From contig NZ_CP017674.1 in assembly GCF_001792815.1 (NCBI RefSeq), positions 496,001 through 560,000 on the forward strand: a stretch of 64,000 nt of DNA, written 5' to 3'. Positions 1 to 8,577 of the stretch are shown piece by piece. The DNA comes from Microbacterium sp. BH-3-3-3 (GTDB lineage Bacteria > Actinomycetota > Actinomycetes > Actinomycetales > Microbacteriaceae). A program made the position numbers and the translations under genes. Below the pieces are notes generated by a model that was not told where the DNA came from, did no database searches, and saw only the letters and a list, made by a program, of their open reading frames with translations. The number at the start of each line of letters is the position of its first letter. Position 1 is the stretch's first letter.

Positions 1-1058
1 TGCCGTCGACCAGGCCCTTGCCGTCACGCGAGGCCGCGGCGATCAACACGCGTCGAAGCCCCCGACGGAGGCTGGGAGGCACCTCGCCCATCATCCCGAA
101 GTCGATGAACGTGAACCGCCAGGCCGGGGTGGCGGCATCCGGGGTCGAGACGGGCGTGACGAAGACGTTGCCGGGGTGCGGGTCGGCGTGGAAGAACCCG
201 TCGTCAAAGAGCTGGTCGAACATGACGGCCGCGAAACGCGCCGCCACCTCGGACGGGTCGATGCCCGCCGCACGGAGCGCGTCGACGTCGTTGATCTTGA
301 TGGCCGTGACGTCTTGCAGGGTCAGCACGCGACGGGTGGTGCGCTCCCACACGACCTCGGGCACCGCGACTCCCCCCTCGCCGCCGAAGTCGGCGGCGAA
401 GCGCTCGGAGTTCGCGGCCTCGTGCAGGTAGTCGATCTCTTCGAGGCTGGTGATCGCGAACTCCTCGACGAGCGAGGGCATGTCGACGCGGTCGCGGACG
501 AGCGCGACTTTGCTCAGCCAGACGCCCACCTTGCGGAGCGCCCGCAGGTCGACGTCGACGATCCGGTCGATTCCGGGGCGCTGGATCTTCAGCACCACCG
601 CGCTCAGGCCCGTCTCGGCGGCCAGCTCGTCGGTGAGAGTCGCGCGGTGCGCCTGGCCCAGCGACGCCGCGGCGAGCGGACGCTCGTCGACCCGGGCGAA
701 GGCCCGTTCCAACGGCATCCCCAGCTCGGCCTCGGCGCGGGCGCGCATCTGGGCGAACGGCACCGCCGGCACCTCGTCCTGCAGGCCCTCGAGCTGCTTG
801 GTGATCGAGGGGGGCAGCACGTCGAGGCGCGACGACATGAACTGCCCGACCTTGATCATGAGACCGCCCAGGTCGACGGCCAGCACGTGGAAGCGCCTGG
901 GCGATGCGCTCAAGCCGCCGGGTGCGGCCCCGGGCGGAGATCCACCCGAGACCGAACCGCGGCAGGAACAGCTCATACCACCAGGCCTGCACGAGGTATC
1001 TCGCGGCGAACCGCGTGATCCGTCGGTAGCGGGCCTTCATGAGGGCGTCGTCGGTCAT
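1..1058 (-). pseudogene. UbiB/ABC1 (AarF) family atypical kinase, frameshifted, 3' end outside window
   Basis: ABC1/UbiB-family protein-kinase-like ATPase. The start ATG at 1058 follows an AGGAG site. The first 54 codons (MTDDALMKARYRRITRF...) read in one frame and the rest in the next frame: an extra base at about 896-897 separates ...RRLERIAQ from RFHVLAVDLGGLMIKVGQ. After the shift the family motifs are all readable: the KxGQ loop (KVGQFMSSRLD), the EID acidic motif, DPHPGN and IDFG. The gene leaves the window just after the IDFG motif. It could be a true pseudogene, a sequencing indel, or a shorter protein restarting at the ATG of the KxGQ region, which would lose the N-terminal helices. 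The family assignment is firm; the state of the gene is uncertain. Confidence 0.8.
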
Positions 1059-1110
1059 CGAATCTCCTGGATGCCGACGAGCGCTCCGCACGCGTCGAGC
1101 TCGGGCAATC

Positions 1111-1689
1111 TCAGCCCTGGGCGAGGATGGAGTAGAGCTTGCGACGCGCCTCGTCGAGGATCTCGACGGCCTGCGCGACCTGCTCCTTGTCGCCCGTGCG
1201 CGCGACCTGCGCCGCCGCCTGGGCCAGTTCGACGCCGGCCTTGGGCAGTGCCGTCATCCTGCCGCTGTCACGCGAGGTCGCGGACTCCCACGGCGCGGTG
1301 CGCTCGGTGGTCTCGTCTCCCGCTGCCGCGCGACCCTCGGCGGTGAGCGAGTAGGTCTTGCGGCCGTTGGACTCCTCGGACTGCACGAGTCCTTCGTCGG
1401 TCAGCAGCTGCAGGGTGGGGTACACCGAGCCGGGGCTCGGCTTCCACGATCCGCCGCTGCGGTCCTCGATCTCGCGGATGATCTGGTAGCCGTGCATGGG
1501 CTGCTCGATCAGGAGCGAGAGGACGGCCGAACGCACGTCGCCCTTGTTCATACGCGGGGCGGCGTTGGTCTTCTGCTCGAACTGCGTGCGCAACTGCTCC
1601 ATCGCGTCGAGGATGTTGGACATCGGCCAGCCGGGGGTGTTGTTGCCACCGCGTCCGCCGAACGCGTCTCCCAGGAATGAACCACTCAT
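1111..1689 (-). CDS. PadR family transcriptional regulator
   Basis: A 192-residue PadR-type regulator. A Gly/Asn-rich N-terminal extension of about 45 residues precedes the winged helix (residues about 47-125: KGDVRSAVLSLLIEQPMHGYQII, then GSVYPTLQLLTDEGLV, typical of PadR recognition and wing). The C-terminal region is a helical dimerisation segment of the Vir-S class. The ATG at 1689 is preceded by AAGGAGG. About 35-55 bp upstream lies a perfect 7-bp inverted repeat that encloses a 10-bp palindrome, so autoregulation is likely. The effector and other targets are unknown; PadR proteins usually control a nearby transporter or detoxification gene, and none is evident here. Confidence 0.92.
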   Translation of the reverse strand: MSGSFLGDAFGGRGGNNTPGWPMSNILDAMEQLRTQFEQKTNAAPRMNKGDVRSAVLSLLIEQPMHGYQIIREIEDRSGGSWKPSPGSVYPTLQLLTDEGLVQSEESNGRKTYSLTAEGRAAAGDETTERTAPWESATSRDSGRMTALPKAGVELAQAAAQVARTGDKEQVAQAVEILDEARRKLYSILAQG

Positions 1690-1722
1690 GACGACCTCCT
1701 TCGCGCGGACCCGATCTGGGTC

Positions 1723-1746
1723 AGCGATACATAACGATATATCGCT
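1723..1746. promoter_or_regulatory. Probable PadR operator, inverted repeat
   Basis: AGCGATA at 1723-1729 and TATCGCT at 1740-1746 form a perfect 7-bp inverted repeat. Inside it CGATATATCG (1735-1744) is itself a perfect palindrome. This AT-rich island in very GC-rich DNA sits 34-57 bp upstream of the padR start. PadR proteins commonly bind such AT-rich dyads at their own promoters. Binding is inferred from position and symmetry. Confidence 0.6.
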
Positions 1747-1779
1747 ATCGGTCGTCGAAGGTCGCTCGCGGGCGAATTC

Positions 1780-2685
1780 TCAGTACCAGTTCACCGACTG
1801 CGAGTGCCCCCAGGCGCTGCACGGCGTGCCGTATCCGCGCGAGATGTAGTCGAGGCCCCACGCGATCTGGGTGGCGGCGTTGGTCTGCCAGTCGTCGCCG
1901 AACGACGCCATCTTGCTGCCGGGCAGCGACTGCGGGATCCCGGTCGCACCGCTGGAGTTGTACGCCTGGTAGTTCCAGCCCGACTCCTTCTGCCACAGCG
2001 ACGACAGGCACGAGAACTGGTCGCTTCCCCAGCCGTACTTCTGGGCCGAGAGCTGCGCCGCGTAGTCGCGCGCACCGTCGGGGGTGTTCACGCGGGCGAG
2101 CATCGCGGCGGCGTCCGCCTGTCGCTGCGCCTCGGCGGCGGCTGCGGCCTCGGCCTGTCGCTGCGCTTCGGCGGCGGCATCGGCGGCCGCCTTGGCGGCC
2201 TTCGCCTCGTCGAGGCTCCCCTGCACCTGCGCCACGCGCGCGGTGACGCGCTCGGTCTCGGCCTGCGCGTTCTGGCTCAGTGCGGGCACGAGCAGGACCG
2301 GCAGCAGGTCGGTCGAGTCGAGGCGCTCCACCGCGTCTTGGAGCGCGCTCGTGTCGATGGAGGCATCGCCGATCGACAGCGGAAGGCCGGTCGTCGCGAC
2401 ATCGGCCTCGACGGCCGTTGCGCTCGACAGCGCGGCCTGCGCCGCCGAGGTCGCGGTGGCGGCGCCGGTGCTGATGGCGTCGAGGGTCGGCGCCGTCGAC
2501 ACCGGTGCGGCGGTGCCGGGAGCAGAGAAGGAGGATGCCGAGGCATCGGGCAGCGACGTGGGCGCGGCGATCGCGAGCCCCGTGGTCGCCACGAGCCCGA
2601 AGGCGAGTCCGGCGCACGTGGCGGCAGTGACGAGGGTGCGACGGGCGCGGTGGACGTGGGCGAGCTTCAGGTCGGAACGCAGCAA
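1780..2685 (-). CDS. Secreted muralytic protein, transglycosylase-like C-terminal domain
   Basis: A 301-residue exported protein. Residues 1-41 form a signal peptide (basic head, hydrophobic LAFGLVATTGLAIA, AxA cleavage site). An Ala/Gln-rich helical linker (about 165-200, repeats of AEAQRQA) leads to a C-terminal goose-lysozyme/transglycosylase-like domain (about 205-301) with the probable catalytic Glu in QKESGW and the GIPQSLPGSKM loop of the actinobacterial family. It likely cuts or remodels peptidoglycan. The start is TTG with no Shine-Dalgarno sequence; AAAGAT lies 6 nt upstream, which fits a leaderless start, but another start is possible. An MtrA/GlnR-like box lies about 100 bp upstream. 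Confidence 0.8.
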   Translation of the reverse strand: MLRSDLKLAHVHRARRTLVTAATCAGLAFGLVATTGLAIAAPTSLPDASASSFSAPGTAAPVSTAPTLDAISTGAATATSAAQAALSSATAVEADVATTGLPLSIGDASIDTSALQDAVERLDSTDLLPVLLVPALSQNAQAETERVTARVAQVQGSLDEAKAAKAAADAAAEAQRQAEAAAAAEAQRQADAAAMLARVNTPDGARDYAAQLSAQKYGWGSDQFSCLSSLWQKESGWNYQAYNSSGATGIPQSLPGSKMASFGDDWQTNAATQIAWGLDYISRGYGTPCSAWGHSQSVNWY

Positions 2686-2691
2686 GGAGGA

Positions 2692-2697
2692 ATCTTT
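2692..2697 (-). promoter_or_regulatory. Possible -10 hexamer (AAAGAT), leaderless TTG start
   Basis: On the minus strand AAAGAT is followed by 6 nt (TCCTCC) and the TTG start at 2685. The spacing matches the other leaderless starts in the window, but the hexamer is a poor match to TANNNT. Confidence 0.3.
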
Positions 2698-2784
2698 CGT
2701 CGGGGGCGCGACTCGTCGGGATCGAGCGCGAAATCGTGCCGTCGGGTCGGCACAAGTCCCCGAGTGTGGGTGGCGCTTCTGAGC

Positions 2785-2800
2785 GTTATCTCTTCGTTAC
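2785..2800 (-). promoter_or_regulatory. MtrA/GlnR-like direct-repeat box
   Basis: On the minus strand the sequence reads GTAAC-n6-ATAAC (2800 to 2785), the 11-bp-period layout known for GlnR boxes and, in several actinobacteria, MtrA boxes. It lies about 100 bp upstream of a peptidoglycan-hydrolase gene, the typical kind of MtrA target. No regulator gene is nearby, so the assignment is inference. The rest of 2698-2992 shows no gene or RNA motif I recognise. Confidence 0.35.
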
Positions 2801-2992
2801 CTGGGAGGGGCGTGAGAGCGCAGTGTCACGGGATCCCCGTGGGCGGAGGCGGAGCGGGGCACGGCCGTTCGCATCGGACACGGCGGAACGGGGAGACCGA
2901 TAAGCCCCTGACCAGGATTTTCTCTTCTCTTTCGCGCGCGCGGTCTCGAGTCACCAGCCTGCTGCGCGGGCATCGCCAGCGCTCCCACGCGA

Positions 2993-3037
2993 AACGGGCC
3001 GATCCGCGAGCGAAAATTCTCGGCGGATCGGCCCGTT
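2993..3037 (-). terminator. Intrinsic terminator hairpin after pgi
   Basis: A perfect 15-bp inverted repeat (2993-3007 with 3023-3037) with a 15-nt loop lies 26 bp downstream of the pgi stop. On the minus strand it is followed only by a short TTT run, as is common for actinobacterial terminators. Confidence 0.75.
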
Positions 3038-3062
3038 CGGCCGCGGTCGGCGGAATCGACCG

Positions 3063-4742
3063 TCAGGCTCGGTGCGCGCGGTAGTACTCGAGCAGGGCGG
3101 CGGTGGAGGCGTCTTGGGCGGCGAGGGCCTCGTCGTCGCCCTCGATCGCCGGAGCGATCTGGAGGGCCAATTGCTTGCCCAGCTCGACACCCCACTGATC
3201 GAAGGAGTTGATGCCCCAGATGGTGCCCTGCGTGAAGGTGATGTGCTCGTAGAGGGCGATGAGCTGGCCCAGCACCGACGGCGTCAGCGACGGCGCGAAG
3301 ATCGACGTGGTCGGGCGGTTGCCCGGGAAGGTGCGTGCGGCGACGAGGGCGCCGGTCGTTCCTTCGGCCTCCACCTCTTCGGCGGTCTTGCCGAAGGCCA
3401 GGGCCTTGGTCTGGGCGAGGAAGTTCGCCAGGAACAGCCCGTGCACGTCGCGTCCGTCGTCGGCGAGCGGGTAGGCCGGGTTCGCGAAGGCGATGAAGTC
3501 GGCCGGGATGAGCCGCGTGCCCTGGTGGATCAGCTGGTAGAACGCGTGCTGACCGTTGGTGCCGGGCTCGCCCCAGAAGACCTCACCGGTGTCGGTGGTG
3601 ACGGGAGTGCCGTCCCAGCGGACCGACTTGCCGTTGGACTCCATCGTGAGCTGCTGCAGGTACGCCGCGAAGCGGTGCAGCTGCTGGGCGTACGGCAGGA
3701 CGGCGTGCGACTGCGCGCCGAGGAAGTTGGTGTACCAGACGTTCAGAAGGCCCATCAGCACGGGCACGTTCTGCTCGACGGGCGTGGAGGCGACGTGCTC
3801 GTCGACGACGTGGAAGCCGGCGAGCAGCTCGCGGAACGCGTCGGGGCCGAGGGTGATCGCCAGCGACAGACCGATCGCCGAGTCGACGGAGTAGCGGCCG
3901 CCCACCCAGTCCCAGAAACCGAACGCGTTGGTCGGGTCGATGCCGAAGGCGGCGACCTTGTCGAGCGCCGTCGACACGGCGACGAAGTGGTGGGCGACGG
4001 CGTCGGTGCGCGCGGCGTCGGTGTCGTCGATCGCCCCCGCTGCGGCGAGCTTCTGCCACAGCCAGTCGCGAGCGAGGCGGGCGTTGGTCAGGGTCTCGAG
4101 CGTGGTGAAGGTCTTGGACGCGACGATGAACAGCGTGGTCTCGGGGTCGAGATCAGCGGTCTTCTGCGCGATGTCGGTGGGGTCGATGTTGGAGACGAAG
4201 CGCGCGTGGATGCCGGCGTCGGCGTACGGAAGAAGGGCCTCGTAGACCATGACCGGACCGAGGTCGCTGCCGCCGATGCCGATGTTGACGACGGTGGTGA
4301 CCTTCTTGCCGGTCACCCCGCGCCACTCGCCCGCCCGCACGCGATCGGCGAAGGCACTCAGGCGGTTGAGCACCTCGTGCACGTCGTGATCGATCTGCTG
4401 GCCGTCGACCACGAGGGCAGGCGCGGCGCCCGCCGGGCGACGCAGGGCCGTGTGCAGCACCGCGCGGTCTTCGCTGGTGTTGAGGTGTGCGCCCCGCAGC
4501 ATGTCGGCGAAGCGCTCGCGCACGCCCGTCTCGCCCGCGAGAGCGACGAGGGCGTCGAGCACCTCGGCGGTCACGAGGTTCTTGGACAGGTCGACGTGGA
4601 GGTCGCCGACGCTGCGCGTCAGGGTGCTCGTGCGGTCGGCATCCGCGGCGAACCAGCCGCGCAGGTCGGGATCGAAGGCGTCGCGCAGGGCGGTCAGTCG
4701 GGACCAGGCGGCGGTGGTGGTGGGGTCGATAGGCGCAGTCAC
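3063..4742 (-). CDS. pgi: Glucose-6-phosphate isomerase
   Basis: Cytosolic enzyme interconverting glucose-6-phosphate and fructose-6-phosphate in glycolysis and gluconeogenesis. The 559 residues match the usual family length of about 550. Both family signatures are present: [15 protein letters not shown] (sugar-isomerase domain) and [16 protein letters not shown] near the C-terminus; GIGGSDLGP is the phosphate-binding loop. The GTG at 4742 is preferred over an upstream ATG at 4778 because a TAGCGT hexamer lies 7 nt upstream, giving a leaderless transcript. The gene stands alone, ends at a strong hairpin, and is followed on its 5' side by a separately promoted NUDIX gene. Confidence 0.97.
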   Translation of the reverse strand: MTAPIDPTTTAAWSRLTALRDAFDPDLRGWFAADADRTSTLTRSVGDLHVDLSKNLVTAEVLDALVALAGETGVRERFADMLRGAHLNTSEDRAVLHTALRRPAGAAPALVVDGQQIDHDVHEVLNRLSAFADRVRAGEWRGVTGKKVTTVVNIGIGGSDLGPVMVYEALLPYADAGIHARFVSNIDPTDIAQKTADLDPETTLFIVASKTFTTLETLTNARLARDWLWQKLAAAGAIDDTDAARTDAVAHHFVAVSTALDKVAAFGIDPTNAFGFWDWVGGRYSVDSAIGLSLAITLGPDAFRELLAGFHVVDEHVASTPVEQNVPVLMGLLNVWYTNFLGAQSHAVLPYAQQLHRFAAYLQQLTMESNGKSVRWDGTPVTTDTGEVFWGEPGTNGQHAFYQLIHQGTRLIPADFIAFANPAYPLADDGRDVHGLFLANFLAQTKALAFGKTAEEVEAEGTTGALVAARTFPGNRPTTSIFAPSLTPSVLGQLIALYEHITFTQGTIWGINSFDQWGVELGKQLALQIAPAIEGDDEALAAQDASTAALLEYYRAHRA

Positions 4743-4749
4743 GAACTCC

Positions 4750-4755
4750 ACGCTA
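4750..4755 (-). promoter_or_regulatory. -10 hexamer TAGCGT of pgi
   Basis: TAGCGT on the minus strand ends 7 nt before the GTG start of pgi, consistent with a leaderless transcript and supporting the choice of that start. Confidence 0.55.
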
Positions 4756-4805
4756 GCGATCCGGACGGCAGCGCACATCGCGGATGACGAAGCCGGGGGA
4801 ACACG

Positions 4806-5537
4806 CTAATGATCAGCGGTGTGGGGAGAAGGGGTCGAGCCCGGGTCGGGGAGCGCGATCTCGCGTTCGGCATCCCACGGCTCCGTCCAGCCCAGGCGGT
4901 CGAACAGCCCGTCGAGCACGATCGCGGTGAACCCCCAGACCGTCTGCGGACCCCCGGCCGTCTCGAGCGAGAACGCAGGCCCCCTCCACTCCCGTCCGTC
5001 GCGGCGGATCACCGTCGACCCGCGACGCGCCGGGTCGAGCAGATCCGCGACGGGCGCGCGGAACACCTCGGCCGACTCGGCCCGGTCCACGGCGCGCACG
5101 GGCGTCGGGCGCGCCCACCAGCCGATCACCGGGGTGACCTCGTGCCGGGAGAACGCCAGGGGGACGGCGTCGAGCGCGCCCAGCACCTCGACCCCGGCCG
5201 GATCGAGCCCCGTCTCCTCTCGTGCCTCCCGCAGCGCCGCCGCCACGGCATCCGCATCGTCCGGGTCGACCCGCCCGCCGGGGAAGGCCACCTGGCCGGG
5301 GTGGGCGCGCAGCGTGCTCGCCCGAGCCAGAAGCAGGACGTCGAGGTCGCTGGGGACATGGGTCGCCCGTCGCCGACTCGGGATGCCGTCGAGCACGCCG
5401 AACAGGATGAGCACCGCCGCCGCGCGCGCCTCGCCCTCGACCGGCAGCGCCTGCAGGGCGGTGAAGGCGTCGGCGGGTGCCGGTCCGGTCCGCGGCCGAC
5501 GGACGAGGTCTTGCAGTTGTGCGCGGGGCGAGGGCAT
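4806..5537 (-). CDS. NUDIX hydrolase, probable CoA pyrophosphatase
   Basis: A 243-residue NUDIX protein of the NudL/CoA-diphosphatase type, expected to split CoA and its derivatives into 4'-phosphopantetheine and adenosine 3',5'-bisphosphate. The NUDIX box GX5EX7REUXEEXGU is intact at about residues 105-130 (GGRVDPDDADAVAAALREAR, then EETGLD), preceded by HPGQVAFPGG as is typical of the CoA-specific group. The substrate is inferred from family resemblance. TCTAAT lies 6 nt before the ATG with no Shine-Dalgarno sequence, so the transcript is probably leaderless. The stop is 63 bp from the pgi start. Confidence 0.88.
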   Translation of the reverse strand: MPSPRAQLQDLVRRPRTGPAPADAFTALQALPVEGEARAAAVLILFGVLDGIPSRRRATHVPSDLDVLLLARASTLRAHPGQVAFPGGRVDPDDADAVAAALREAREETGLDPAGVEVLGALDAVPLAFSRHEVTPVIGWWARPTPVRAVDRAESAEVFRAPVADLLDPARRGSTVIRRDGREWRGPAFSLETAGGPQTVWGFTAIVLDGLFDRLGWTEPWDAEREIALPDPGSTPSPHTADH

Positions 5538-5543
5538 GGATCG

Positions 5544-5549
5544 ATTAGA
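5544..5549 (-). promoter_or_regulatory. -10 hexamer TCTAAT of the NUDIX gene
   Basis: TCTAAT, then 6 nt, then ATG at 5537 on the minus strand; no ribosome-binding site is visible. Confidence 0.45.
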
Positions 5550-5569
5550 TCACCGCGCCCGCCGCTCGC

Positions 5570-6157
5570 TCAGCCGTTGCAGGCCCAGCCGTCGCCGTCG
5601 CGGTCGTGCGGGTCGGTCGGTCTCGGCGCGATCAGCCCGCCGCCCGAAAAAACGAACATGTCATCAGCCGACCACTCGTGCTGGTCGTCGCAGCGGTATC
5701 CCCGCAGCCAGGGTCGGTCGTCGATCACCCTGAGGTAAAGGCCCGCCGGGAAGTCGGGGTCGTCTCGAAGGCGCGGAGCGGCGACGGTGAGGGATCCCGA
5801 CGGCGCGCGACCGGCGCTCAGGACGCTGTCGGGGGCGGACGCCTGGTCGTGCAGAGCCAGTCGGAGGTACGCCGCGGTGGCCGGGGGGCAGAGTCGGAGC
5901 CCGTCGGCCAGCGCGCGTTCGTAGATCTCAGGCAGGGTCCCCCCTTCGGGAAGACCGAGCTCGCGCACCGATCGCTCCACGATCACGAGCGTCTCGGCTT
6001 CGGAAGGACCCTCGACCGCCGCCGCGGCCAGGAGCGTTTCGGCGTGCACGTTGAGTAGGACGCGTGCTTCATCGAGTCGCGCGAGAAGCTCCTCGTGGGA
6101 GAGACCGCCGACGAGAACACGCCGCCCCGGCGTCGCATCGTTCTGAAGTCCGGTCAC
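5570..6157 (-). CDS. Hypothetical protein with Asp-rich C-terminal tail (excalibur-like)
   Basis: A 195-residue protein of unknown function with no signal peptide or membrane segment. The first 120 residues are helical and acidic. The C-terminus reads GYRCDDQHEWSADDMFVFSG and ends DPHDRDGDGWACNG, which resembles the calcium-binding excalibur-type motif DxDxDGxxC usually found on secreted proteins. GTG at 6157 is chosen because TAGCCT lies exactly 6 nt upstream. It is transcribed toward the NUDIX gene with a 32-bp gap. No function is proposed. Confidence 0.7.
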   Translation of the reverse strand: MTGLQNDATPGRRVLVGGLSHEELLARLDEARVLLNVHAETLLAAAAVEGPSEAETLVIVERSVRELGLPEGGTLPEIYERALADGLRLCPPATAAYLRLALHDQASAPDSVLSAGRAPSGSLTVAAPRLRDDPDFPAGLYLRVIDDRPWLRGYRCDDQHEWSADDMFVFSGGGLIAPRPTDPHDRDGDGWACNG

Positions 6158-6163
6158 TCACCG

Positions 6164-6169
6164 AGGCTA
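6164..6169 (-). promoter_or_regulatory. -10 hexamer TAGCCT, leaderless GTG gene
   Basis: TAGCCT on the minus strand, 6 nt before the GTG at 6157. Confidence 0.5.
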
Positions 6170-6238
6170 CTCGCGGCGAGATCTCACCGTGAGGCGGTGG
6201 CGTTCAGGACGGTGAGGGTGGGGTGGGGTCCTCGTCGG

Positions 6239-7219
6239 TCAGCCGCGTCCGCCGGGAGCGGCGCCCGCGGTCGGGGTGGTGGTGGTGTCGACGCGGACGC
6301 CCAGGGCGACCGTCCAGCCTGCGGTGTTGTCGCCCGAGGCGGTGGCGAGCTCGAGCGCTCCCCCGTCGTCGCCGAACACGTTGTCGCTGTCGAGCGAGAC
6401 GCGGGAGAGATTGGATGCCGACGAGGGATACGCCGCGTCCGCGTAGACGACGTCGCACGCGGCCTGCGGCAGGGCCACCTGCGAGGTCGCGATCGCCTGG
6501 AAGGCGTCGGTGATGGCATCCACGTTCGGATACACCTCGAAGTGGATGTGCGGCCAGCGGCCGTCGTAGCAGCCGGGGAAGATCGAGGTGAACGACACGA
6601 CGCCGTCTGATCCGACGACCTGCACGCCCCGGAGGTACGTCTGGTCCTCGATGCCCGAGGAGTACATCGAGTAACGCCCCTGGGTGTCGCAGTGCCACAC
6701 GTACACGGCGGCACCGGCGAAGGGCACGTCGCCGCCGGCGGTGTCGAGAATCGTGAGGTTCAGGGTCATCGGCACGCCCGTGGCCGTGGCGCTTCCGTCG
6801 AGGCTCGTGCGCAGGTCGCTGCGCACGATGCCGGACCGCTCGAGGACGTCGGGGCCGTTCGACCCGTCACCCGGGTAGGGCCCCGCGGTCTCATCGGGGA
6901 TCTCACCGGCGGGCAGGGCGGCGGCCGCGCTCGCGGCCGAGGCGGTGGGTGTCGCCGAGACGGTCGGGGTGGCGGTGGGCGTCGTTGTGGGCGCGGCCGT
7001 TGTGGGCGCGGCCGTTCCGGTCGCGGCCGGGGTGCAGGCGGCGAGCGCGACCGCACCGGCACTGAGGGTGACGAGACCCAGGATGCCGCGGCGCGACACG
7101 AGCGTTCGGATGTCGAACGGTGCCCCCTGGTCGACGACCGGCTCGTCGGCCCGGTCGAGCAGACGGCCCTCGTACGCGGGGCCGTCGGGGGTCATCTGGG
7201 TGTCGGGGATCCTGGTCAT
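6239..7219 (-). CDS. Intradiol ring-cleavage dioxygenase-like exported (lipo)protein
   Basis: A 326-residue protein with a C-terminal intradiol dioxygenase domain (about residues 135-310). Candidate Fe(III) ligands are the tyrosines in YVWHCDTQGRYSMY and the histidines in RWPHIHFEVY. The N-terminus carries SRRGILGLVTLSAGAVALAACTPA, a twin-arginine-like signal ending in a lipobox cysteine, followed by a Thr/Ala/Pro linker. It is therefore probably anchored outside the membrane, unlike catabolic catechol dioxygenases, and no aromatic-degradation genes are nearby. The ATG at 7219 is chosen for the GGAGG 6 nt upstream. Its substrate is unknown; extracellular aromatics are a guess. Confidence 0.85.
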   Translation of the reverse strand: MTRIPDTQMTPDGPAYEGRLLDRADEPVVDQGAPFDIRTLVSRRGILGLVTLSAGAVALAACTPAATGTAAPTTAAPTTTPTATPTVSATPTASAASAAAALPAGEIPDETAGPYPGDGSNGPDVLERSGIVRSDLRTSLDGSATATGVPMTLNLTILDTAGGDVPFAGAAVYVWHCDTQGRYSMYSSGIEDQTYLRGVQVVGSDGVVSFTSIFPGCYDGRWPHIHFEVYPNVDAITDAFQAIATSQVALPQAACDVVYADAAYPSSASNLSRVSLDSDNVFGDDGGALELATASGDNTAGWTVALGVRVDTTTTPTAGAAPGGRG

Positions 7220-7388
7220 GGCCGCCTCCGGGTGTCGGGTGATGTCGATGGGTCGACTGTGCGCGACGCACCCTGTCCGAGACTTGACCGATCCTGTGCG
7301 CGAGCTATGCGATCCGCCGCCCCGCGATCGTCGCCCACGACCCGCGCGCGGAATCCGCGTGTGAAGATGAACCGACAGGAGGTGGGCG

Positions 7389-7700
7389 ATGTCCGAGACG
7401 CTGCACGCGGTGACGCTGGTCGTCGACATGCCCATCACCAAGATCGACGCGTTGGATGTCATCGCGCTCGCTGCCGACGGAGGGGTCGACGACGCCGGAA
7501 CGGCGCGCCCCCGGGTCTGGTTGGCCCCGCACGCCTGGGCCGAGGTCGAGATCCCGAAGTTCGCCGATCCGCCGCCGTTCGCGATCGACGTCTACTCCGA
7601 CGTGTCGGGTGAGATCGCCTGGGCGCAGGCGCGCCGCTTGCACGACGGCCTTGAGCGCCTCGGATGGAACGTCGGGCCGCCGCGCGCGGGAGTGCGCTGA
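7389..7700 (+). CDS. Hypothetical protein
   Basis: A 103-residue soluble protein starting at ATG 7389 behind AGGAGG. It contains conserved-looking beta-rich stretches ([37 protein letters not shown]) and a helical end ([18 protein letters not shown]). I do not recognise the family. It stands alone between the divergent dioxygenase and the convergent SDR gene. The codon use and ribosome-binding site argue that it is real. Confidence 0.7.
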   Translation: MSETLHAVTLVVDMPITKIDALDVIALAADGGVDDAGTARPRVWLAPHAWAEVEIPKFADPPPFAIDVYSDVSGEIAWAQARRLHDGLERLGWNVGPPRAGVR

Positions 7701-7712
7701 CCGCACGCGCGG

Positions 7713-7746
7713 GAGCCGTCCGCGCGGCGGCGACCCGCGACGGCTC
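7713..7746. terminator. Possible bidirectional hairpin
   Basis: GAGCCGTC (7713-7720) pairs with GACGGCTC (7739-7746) between two convergent genes; the 18-nt loop is GC-rich and there is no T tract. The hairpin is weak. Confidence 0.35.
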
Positions 7747-7749
7747 GGC

Positions 7750-8577
7750 TCAGAGCGGCAGGTCCGCGAGCACGGCGCTGCGCTCCCAGAGCTGTCGCGC
7801 CACCACGGGGTCGTCGGCCAGCCGGTTGGTCTTGGCCGCCTTGTTGTTCGAGTAGAAGCCGCCGGGCACCCAGTCGACGCCGGGCTTGCCGAGGGCGAGC
7901 CAGGTCAGGCGCGCGCCGCCGACCGACGTCGACGTCATGAGGCGTTGGGCGAGGGGTCCGCCGTAGAGGAACTTCCACGGTCCGTCGCTGGTCGATCCGA
8001 AGTTCGAGGCGATCACGCCCGGGTGGAAGGCCACCGCCGAGAGACCTGCATCGCCGAAGCGACGGTTCAGCTCCTTGGTGAACAGCACGTTCGCCAGCTT
8101 CGCGTTGCCGTACGCCGCGGTCGACGAGTAGCGGTGCTCTCCCTGCAGATCGTCGATGTCGAAGCGGGGGAAGAGCCTGGCCGCGGCGCTCGAGGTCTGG
8201 ATCACCGACGCCTGCGACTCGATGAGCCGCTCGCGCAGCAGGTTCGTGAGCAGGAAGGGCGCGAGATGGTTCACCTGGAACGTGGTCTCGTAGCCGTCGG
8301 CCGTCAGGGTGCGCTCGCCGAACACGCCCCCGGCGTTGTTGGCGAGCACGTCGATGCGGGGGTAGCGCTCCAGAAGGGAGGCCGCGAGCTCGCGCACCTG
8401 CGACAGCTCGCTGAAGTCGGCGACGAACGACTCCACCCCGAGCGTGCGCGCCACCCGGGCGGTCTTCTCGGGGTTGCGCCCGACCACCACCACTTCCTCG
8501 CCGAGCTGGGCGAGTTGTTTCGCGGACGCGGCGCCGATGCCGTCGCTGGCGCCGGTGATGACGATGGTGCGGGTCAT
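7750..8577 (-). CDS. Short-chain dehydrogenase/reductase (WWOX/retinol-dehydrogenase-like)
   Basis: A 275-residue classical SDR with the Rossmann motif TGASDGIG near the N-terminus, the NNAG motif, the catalytic Ser in QTSSAAA and the YGNAK Tyr-Lys pair. An NAD(P)-dependent oxidoreductase acting on an unidentified alcohol or ketone is inferred. The ATG is preceded by AGGAGG at good spacing. It is divergent from msrB, with a 186-bp gap between the two starts. Confidence 0.9.
   Translation of the reverse strand: MTRTIVITGASDGIGAASAKQLAQLGEEVVVVGRNPEKTARVARTLGVESFVADFSELSQVRELAASLLERYPRIDVLANNAGGVFGERTLTADGYETTFQVNHLAPFLLTNLLRERLIESQASVIQTSSAAARLFPRFDIDDLQGEHRYSSTAAYGNAKLANVLFTKELNRRFGDAGLSAVAFHPGVIASNFGSTSDGPWKFLYGGPLAQRLMTSTSVGGARLTWLALGKPGVDWVPGGFYSNNKAAKTNRLADDPVVARQLWERSAVLADLPL

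Noticed and set aside
2684..2690. AAGGAGG on the plus strand as a ribosome-binding site
   Set aside because: No plausible plus-strand gene follows; it lies antisense to the start of the muralytic gene and is probably chance.
2698..2992. c-di-AMP (ydaO) riboswitch ahead of the muralytic gene
   Set aside because: I looked for the conserved core expected for this riboswitch class and did not see it.
4743..4778. Upstream ATG start for pgi
   Set aside because: It would place the -10 hexamer TAGCGT inside the coding region and has no ribosome-binding site; GTG 4742 fits the leaderless pattern.
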